The notes beneath the pieces were generated by a model that was given only the letters and a program-made list of their open reading frames with translations, was not told the DNA's origin and made no database searches. The translations under genes were made by a program, and so were the position numbers. Below are positions 8,141 through 12,500 of a DNA stretch of 12,500 bases, one piece after another. Position 1 is the first letter of the stretch; each line of letters begins with the position of its first letter. Origin of the DNA: Actinidia chinensis (Eukaryota > Streptophyta > Magnoliopsida > Ericales > Actinidiaceae); contig CM018905.1 in assembly GCA_009663005.1 (NCBI GenBank), positions 11,648,346-11,660,845 on the forward strand. The letters run 5' to 3'.

Positions 8141-8498
8141 CAGTTGTGTCAGGTCTATTCCCATCTGTGGTCAACCTGCACGCATCTTAATGGATTTCCG
8201 GTTCCACGCATTCATTCGTTTCAAACTTCTTTTGAGTGTTATTTAACACCTCCCCAGTACCTCTTGAATATGATATTAGTATCATTGCACTCCGGGGATT
8301 CTATGTTGGGTACAGAAGTCTTCATTCATGTGAGATTCTGTCAATGATGTTCTATGTATGTAGACCTTATACCCTTAGAGATTGGCATGGTTTTGACGTC
8401 ATCCTGGAATGGATTGGGTGTCTTCTAACCGTGCACTCATGGATTGCGAACTTAAACGAGTAGGGTTCTATCGTTGTTCATTAAGGACTAAGCTTTGA
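8141..8498 (+). pseudogene. Aspartic protease (retropepsin) domain, broken
   Basis: This domain cuts the Gag-Pol polyprotein. The active-site region is readable as an Asp codon at 8193, one extra T, then GSTHSFVSNFF from 8200, corresponding to the D-S/T-G catalytic triad in gypsy retropepsins. VPLEYDISI follows near 8250, GDSMLGTEVFIHV near 8300, then FDVIL (8392-8406) and MDWVSSNRALMDCELKRVGF from 8409, which matches the conserved end of the domain. Three reading phases are used in 300 bases. The stretch 8499-8640 is the poorly conserved linker to reverse transcriptase, with a G-homopolymer at 8564-8570. Confidence 0.85.
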
Positions 8499-8640
8499 AG
8501 GGTAGGCATTGTGCCTCCTCCATACCTCATTTCTTTATGAAAGCTCGTCGATTAATCCCACCAGGGGGGGAAAGGGAGTCAAGCATTCTTATGCAGTGTA
8601 GTTGAACGCCATGTCTTTCCACCAACCTTAGAAGATCTTC

Positions 8641-9565
8641 TGTGTCCGGGAATTTTGCCCGATGTCTTCAAGATAGTTACCAGGTCCTTATTGGACCGAG
8701 AGATTGAGTTTTATATAGATCTGAATTCGGGTACTAGACCTATTTCAAAAGCCCTCTAATCCATGTGCCTTTAGAGTTGAAAGAAGTGAAGATTCAACTC
8801 CCAGATCTGTTAGAGAAGGGATTTATTCGTCCGAGCGTTTTACCTTGGGGCGTCCAGTGTTATTGGACGAAAGAAAGACGGGAACAATGCGATTAGCCTT
8901 GATTACGAGAGCTGCTAGGGTACCATTAGAATAAGTACCCTTTGCAAGGGGGATGATTTGTTGATCAGCTCAGGTGCCCAAGTTCTCAAAGATTATTTGA
9001 GATCAGTTATCACCAGGCTAAAGTTAGAGCGAGCGACATAGAGAGACAGCTTTCGAACTAGATCGGCCATTATGAATTCTCTGTTTATGCCGTCGAGTCA
9101 CCAATGCACCCGCCGCATTTCCTGGGACTTTAATGCAAGGTATTCAAAACTTTCTTGACGGATATCGGATTGTTTTCATGATGATATCTTAGTATATTCT
9201 AAAAAGTTTTGCCCAGAACATGAGCAACAATTAAGGGTGGTTTGCAAACCTTGCGGAATAGAAGATTGTATGCCCAAACTGAAGAAGTGCGAGTTTTGGC
9301 ATCAAGTGATGACGTTGTTAGGACATATATCGTGTAGATGGAGCGTTCGTGATCCTAACAAAGTCCAAGCCATTGGAATTGGGCCGGGCCAACGATGTGA
9401 CAGAAGTTAGGGAGTTTTAGGGGTTTGCTGGGTATTATCGGGGATTGTGAAGGATTTCTCTCGAATTTCAACGCCTTGGACACAGCTAACGCGGAAGAAC
9501 GTTCCCTTCAAACGGAATGAGAAGCGAGAGGAAGCGCTTTCAGATATTGAAGAAACGATTTAGGT
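8641..9565 (+). pseudogene. Reverse transcriptase domain (with connection region), broken
   Basis: It copies element RNA into DNA inside the particle. Motifs in order: PDVF near 8660, DREIEFYIDLNSGTRPISKA from 8694, ELKEVKIQL...LLEKGFIRPSVLPWG at 8774-8850, NKYPL near 8931, SYHQAKVRASDIER at 9005-9046, GHYEF at 9065-9079, and the catalytic box FHDDILVYSKK at 9174-9206, where the usual residue before DD is His here. KKCEFW (9282-9299) and DPNKVQAI (about 9352) follow, then EVRE..GFAGYYR near 9405-9440 and the thumb/connection segment KDFSRISTPWTQLTRKNVPF from 9450, which stays open to a TAG at 9561. The two catalytic Asp codons are intact, but the frame is lost several times. Confidence 0.92.
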
Positions 9566-9975
9566 ATCCGCACCAATTTAGCTTTGCCTTCCGAAACATA
9601 ATGGTTTCACGATATACAGCGATGCTTCACATCGAGGTTAGGATGCATTCTTAATGCAACATGGGAAAGTGATTGCCTAGCCTCAAGACAATTGAGACCG
9701 CATGAGAAGAATTATCCGATAATGATTAGAGTTAGCCGCATGGTATTCGCGTTGAAAGTTTGGCGTCATTACTTATATGGAGTCACATGTGAAGTCTTCA
9801 CTATCAAAGAGCTTGGAAGTACTTGTTTACCCAGAAGGAAACTAAACATGAGACAGAGACAGATGGCGGGAGTTGATAAAAGATACGATGTCTTATTCAG
9901 TCTCACCCAGGAACAGCCCCCCAAGTTGAGAAGACGCTTTACGCCGAAGTCGACAGTATCTAGCATGGTCTAATT
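9566..9975 (+). pseudogene. RNase H domain, broken
   Basis: It removes the RNA strand from the RNA/DNA hybrid. The motif GFTIYSDASHRG at 9603-9638 contains a catalytic Asp (9621-9623) and runs into a TAG. LMQHGKVIA follows at 9651-9677 and ends in another TAG. After a frame change, RPHEKNYP appears near 9695, then VFALKVWRHYLYGVTCEVFT (about 9745-9800) and LNMRQRQM (9844-9867), all typical of the RNase H domain of plant gypsy elements. The 150 bases after it (9976-10124) are the tether to integrase and carry no motif I can name. Confidence 0.85.
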
Positions 9976-10124
9976 ACGGTCCCAAGTTCCCTTATCGATG
10001 AGTGGAGAGAGCAGAGATCGAAGTAGTTGCACCAGCATACACCATGCTTAATACAATGCTTTCTACCATATCGCTCAAACGACCTTGATAGAAATTGTAA
10101 AGCGGACGAAACAGAAGATTCCAC

Positions 10125-11215
10125 TTGTGTAAAGTTTTGAAGAGAGGTTTAGTGAATCCAAAGCGGATTTTTACTTACAAGACAGGGCACTTAGGGTGCA
10201 AGGCTCTTATGTGTTCCAAACATCCCCGAAGTCAAAAGACAAGTGTTAGAGGAAGACCACACTACAGTTCACGATGCATCCAGGAGGAAACACGATGTAT
10301 AGAGATTTGAAGGAAATGTTGTGGTGGCCTGGAATGAGAAAGGAAATAGCAGAGTTTGTGTTGCAATGTTTGTCATGTCAACCAATCAAGGCAGAACTCA
10401 AAAAGGCCAGTAGGATATACCATCGCACCAATACCCAACCTGGAATGGAGCACATCCGATGGATTGTAGTCGGACTACCGAACTCACCAGAGGTTGTAAT
10501 GCCCTTTGGGTATTGTAGATCGCCTCACTAAGTTAGCACAAGTCTGCTAGTGAAGGACTACATATTCCTTGTCGAAGTACGCAAACCTTTACCAGGCAGA
10601 GATTAGTCGACTTCACGGACCACCAGTTTTTATCGTTTCGATAGAGATCCGAGATTACGTTACGTTTTGCAAAAGCTTACACGAGCTCTAGGCATGAGCT
10701 ACGTTTTCGCACCGCCTTCCATCCACAGACGGACGGACAGTCAGAGAGAACTATTCAGACTTAGACGACATGTTACGGTATGTGTATCCAATTTCAGGAC
10801 ATTGGGAAATGCCTTACCCACTTGTAGAATTTGCTTACAACAAACAGTTTTCACGCAAGTATTGAATGGCACCGTATGAAGACACTTTACGGGAGGAACT
10901 GTAGGTCGCGATAGTTGGACCGAAGTTGGAGAACGACCAACTGTTCGGATCCGAATTGTTCAGACGACCGATACGATCAAGGTAATTCAACAGCGAACTT
11001 TCAAACGGGACAGAGTGCCAAAAGAGCTATGGCAAATGTTAGGAGACGAGATTTAGAGTTTGGAGAAAGGGACCAAGTATTTTTGAAGGTATATCCTTCC
11101 AAGGGGATAAGTCGTTTGGTAAGGAGGAAAAGTTGAAGCCCAAAGATACATAGGGCCTTCGGAAATTCTTCAACGAATTGGCACCGTGCTTATCGCCATT
11201 GCTCTCCTACAGAGC
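10125..11215 (+). pseudogene. Integrase: H2C2 zinc finger, DDE core and GPY/F module, broken
   Basis: It inserts the element cDNA into the nuclear genome. Zinc finger: a His codon near 10259, MHPGGNTMYRDLK from 10274, WWPGM, and the cysteine pair CLSC at 10367-10378. DDE core: the first Asp codon is in ATGGAT at 10464-10469, just before a frame change and GLPNSP; DRLTKLA lies at 10518-10538; ISRLHGPPVFIVS at 10602-10640 runs into DRDPR at 10640, one base out of phase (second Asp). TAFHPQTDGQSERTIQT at 10711-10761 holds the catalytic Glu (10744), about 35 codons after the second Asp as expected. MAPYE lies near 10867, VRRRDLEFGERDQVFLKV from about 11038, and YIGPSEILQRIGTV at 11147-11188 is the GPY/F module. 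Confidence 0.9.
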
Positions 11216-11228
11216 TTTAACATGACAT

Positions 11229-11490
11229 GACGTGTTTCACGTATCGATGCGACGGGAAAATATGTACATGATCCCACTATGTGATCAATCCTAAACCTTG
11301 GGATGTAAGAGAAGATTAAGCTATGTTGAAACGCCGATTGAGATCGTTGGATCGTCGTGACCAAGGCTTAGAAACAACGTTATTCAGTTAGTGCGAGTTG
11401 TATGGCGGATCAATCATATGGAAGAATCTACTTGTTGAACGAGAAGATGAAATTAAGAGAATGGTATCATCTCTATGGAATGAACTTCAC
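11229..11490 (+). pseudogene. Chromodomain-like C-terminal tail of integrase, broken
   Basis: DVFHVSMRR at 11229-11255 is the conserved link after integrase. YVETPIEI at 11322-11345 is followed by a short out-of-phase stretch (DRRDQ) and then LRNNVIQLVRVVWR at 11367-11408 and HMEEST near 11417-11435. This matches the tail of plant chromoviruses in which a chromodomain binds histone marks and guides insertion to heterochromatin. The domain call is from pattern memory and the segment is short and damaged. The reading then goes on to a TAG near 11506. Confidence 0.65.
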
Positions 11491-11780
11491 ATGAATGAGG
11501 TATGTTAGTCTCTTGCATTAATCCATACTTCTTTGTATCTACGTACCATGTTAGTGATTCCAACTACCCAACTCGGGAGGGCCGGAATTTGCCTTGGATA
11601 GTTCAAATGGGTTACCAGTTGTAGGCCGCCCAATGGAGGGCAGTAGGGCAGTCGCAACGGGGTTAAACCCATTAGATATGATAATCTATACAAACTAGAC
11701 CTAGATAATACAAAGAGTTTTATCAGAGTTGCGCAACAGAGCGTGATGACGTTACCAGTTTGAGGACAAACTTTTTTCAC
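11491..11780 (+). other. 3' untranslated region of element B
   Basis: This lies between the end of the polyprotein and the polypurine tract. It has no coding motif. It is less AT-rich than the flanks, with gtaggccgcccaatgg near 11620. Close to the end it reads gaggacaaactttttt (11762-11777), the same pre-polypurine landmark (GAGGACGAAAAT) found in element A. Confidence 0.6.
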
Positions 11781-11791
11781 GGAGGGGAGAA
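11781..11791 (+). other. Polypurine tract of element B
   Basis: ggaggggagaa lies directly before the 3' LTR start TGAATGCCC. It is the primer site for plus-strand synthesis and sets the 3' LTR boundary at 11792. It is near-identical to the AAGGAGGGAAGAA tract of element A, which supports a close relationship between the two elements. Confidence 0.9.
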
Positions 11792-12500
11792 TGAATGCCC
11801 TGAATCCGCAAAATTCATAATCGTAAGAATCTCGGCGTGTATGCCAATTAAGTAAAGAAATAAAGATTTAAAGTCAAAAAGATCCGAATATAAGTTAGAA
11901 TAATTCAAGATTAAGATTTAAGATTTCTGCCCAATTTTCTCTTGGCGTCCGAACGGCCCATATGGGAGTTCGAAGCCCAGGCAATATAAAAATTTCACGT
12001 CTCGATCTTTCGAACGTATGAAGGAGTTCGAACGCCAGATTTAAAATCCCTTCTTAGAGTTTGAAATCCTAAAGGAGCGTTGACCAGCGTTGAACGCTTA
12101 AAGGAACGTTCGAACGCCCATAGTTAACAAATGACAAGAAAAAGGGAAAACGGAGTAAAATGGAGCCACATGAGATGCTTTCCCATGGGTCTCAGCAAAC
12201 ATATAAACATATAACATTCACTCCTCCACATACCACCCCCCACCCCCCCCCCCCCCCCCCCCCCCTTATACAAACACCACAATGGAGAGAGAGAAGAAAA
12301 AGGAGAAGAAGAGAGGAAGAAGAAGAAGAAGAGGAAGGGGAGAGTTGGGAAGTTCAATTCTCTTGCCATTTAGAAGCTCAAGCTCAGATTTTAAGAGGGT
12401 ATATACCTAAAGCACATAAATCTATGTATTCGTATAGTTAGGGTTTAGTTTGGTTTTAAATAGATCCTTATGATTTAAGGTTATTAGGTGAAATTGAAGT
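11792..12500 (+). repeat. Element B 3' LTR (first 709 bp, cut by right edge)
   Basis: It aligns with 4637 to about 5370: shared aagaatctcggcgtgtatgc, gccaattaagtaaag, gttcgaacgccagattta, gagccacatg, cactcctcca, gaagctcaagctc and atagttaggg. Compared with the 5' copy it has lost one T at the start (TGAATGCCC) and several homopolymer bases, and it has gained a poly-C tract. Differences are mostly indels. The palindromic motif cluster is kept but more decayed (for example gcgttgaccagcgttgaacgc near 12077-12098). About 1.5 kb should lie beyond the window. Confidence 0.88.
12236..12265. repeat. Poly-C tract (C6-A-C23) in the 3' LTR of B
   Basis: Six C, one A, then 23 consecutive C at 12243-12265. 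The equivalent place in the 5' LTR (about 5097-5115) reads ccaccacaccatatacc with no C run. The tract is therefore a private expansion of this LTR copy or a sequencing artefact. It produces spurious proline- or glycine-rich open frames on both strands (12160-12441 plus, 12124-12369 minus), which are not genes. Confidence 0.9.

Larger units (their letters stand above)
7077..11490 (+). pseudogene. gag-pol polyprotein gene of element B, multiply frameshifted
   Basis: The most likely start is the ATG at 7077; one lost C after it breaks a basic MPPRRAG-type Gag start that resumes at 7085 with RRAGRRGGSRA. All expected domains can be read, but in changing phases. Taking phase as coordinate modulo 3, conserved motifs run 1,1,0,1,0 (Gag), 0,1,2,0 (protease), 0,2,2,0,0 (reverse transcriptase), 0,2 (RNase H), 2,0,0,2,1,1,2 (integrase) and 0,0 (tail). 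That is at least a dozen frame changes in 4.4 kb, plus in-frame stops. In related elements this is one open frame of about 1,450 residues. Residue identity at motifs remains high, so the damage is mostly indels. Confidence 0.9.
4637..12500 (+). mobile_element. Element B: chromovirus-type Ty3/gypsy retrotransposon (Tekay/Del-like), 3' end outside window
   Basis: The layout is 5' LTR, tRNA-iMet primer site, Gag, protease, reverse transcriptase, RNase H, integrase, chromodomain-like tail, polypurine tract and 3' LTR. This order (reverse transcriptase before integrase) defines Ty3/gypsy. The GPY/F module plus a C-terminal chromodomain-like segment point to a chromovirus, and LTRs of about 2.2 kb with an interior of about 4.9 kb fit the Tekay/Del lineage best. 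If the 3' LTR is full length the element would be about 9.4 kb. The two LTRs align but with frequent small indels. Coding capacity is destroyed by many frame changes and stops, so it could not move with its own proteins as sequenced. Confidence 0.92.

Noticed and set aside
7904..8174. Minus-strand open frames overlapping the Gag zinc knuckle and protease
   Set aside because: They are shadows of the plus-strand gag-pol reading, which has clear motifs here.
12160..12441. Proline-rich plus-strand and glycine-rich minus-strand open frames
   Set aside because: They are produced by the poly-C tract and the GA-rich leader; no domain is present.

Overview
The window is plant nuclear repeat DNA, most likely from a flowering plant, and probably a eudicot given its AT-rich background (an inference). 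It holds no host gene that I can support. Nearly everything is explained by two long terminal repeat (LTR) retrotransposons of the Ty3/gypsy superfamily. They sit in opposite orientations, separated by about 0.9 kb of unassigned DNA.

Element A (minus strand, 1-3741) has lost almost all of its interior. Read on the minus strand it has a complete 5' LTR of about 2.9 kb (3741 down to 814), a degenerate tRNA-iMet primer binding site (809-798), only about 220 bp of interior, a polypurine tract (608-596), and then the start of the 3' LTR (595 down to 1, cut by the window edge). The two LTR copies are recognisable as a direct repeat: 1-595 matches roughly 3150-3741. The LTR carries three imperfect tandem units of about 195 bp and two TATA-plus-purine-rich-leader modules.

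The spacer (3742-4636) is AT-rich and has no convincing coding sequence. It holds a compact promoter-like cluster (G-box, two more ACGT cores and a TATA box) and, further on, a TATA/AATAAA arrangement.

Element B (plus strand, from 4637 to beyond the right edge) has a 5' LTR of about 2.24 kb (4637-6880), a perfect 12-base tRNA-iMet primer binding site (6884-6895), a gag-pol region (7077 to about 11490), a polypurine tract (11781-11791) and the first 709 bp of the 3' LTR. Domain order is Gag with a zinc knuckle, aspartic protease, reverse transcriptase, RNase H, integrase with an H2C2 zinc finger, DDE core and GPY/F module, then a chromodomain-like tail. Reverse transcriptase before integrase, plus a chromodomain, places it among plant chromoviruses; the long LTRs fit the Tekay/Del lineage best.

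The gag-pol reading frame is interrupted by at least a dozen frame changes and several stops, so no intact protein can be made from this sequence as given. Most differences are one- or two-base indels, often in homopolymers. This could reflect true decay or residual long-read sequencing error. The two LTRs of B also differ largely by small indels.
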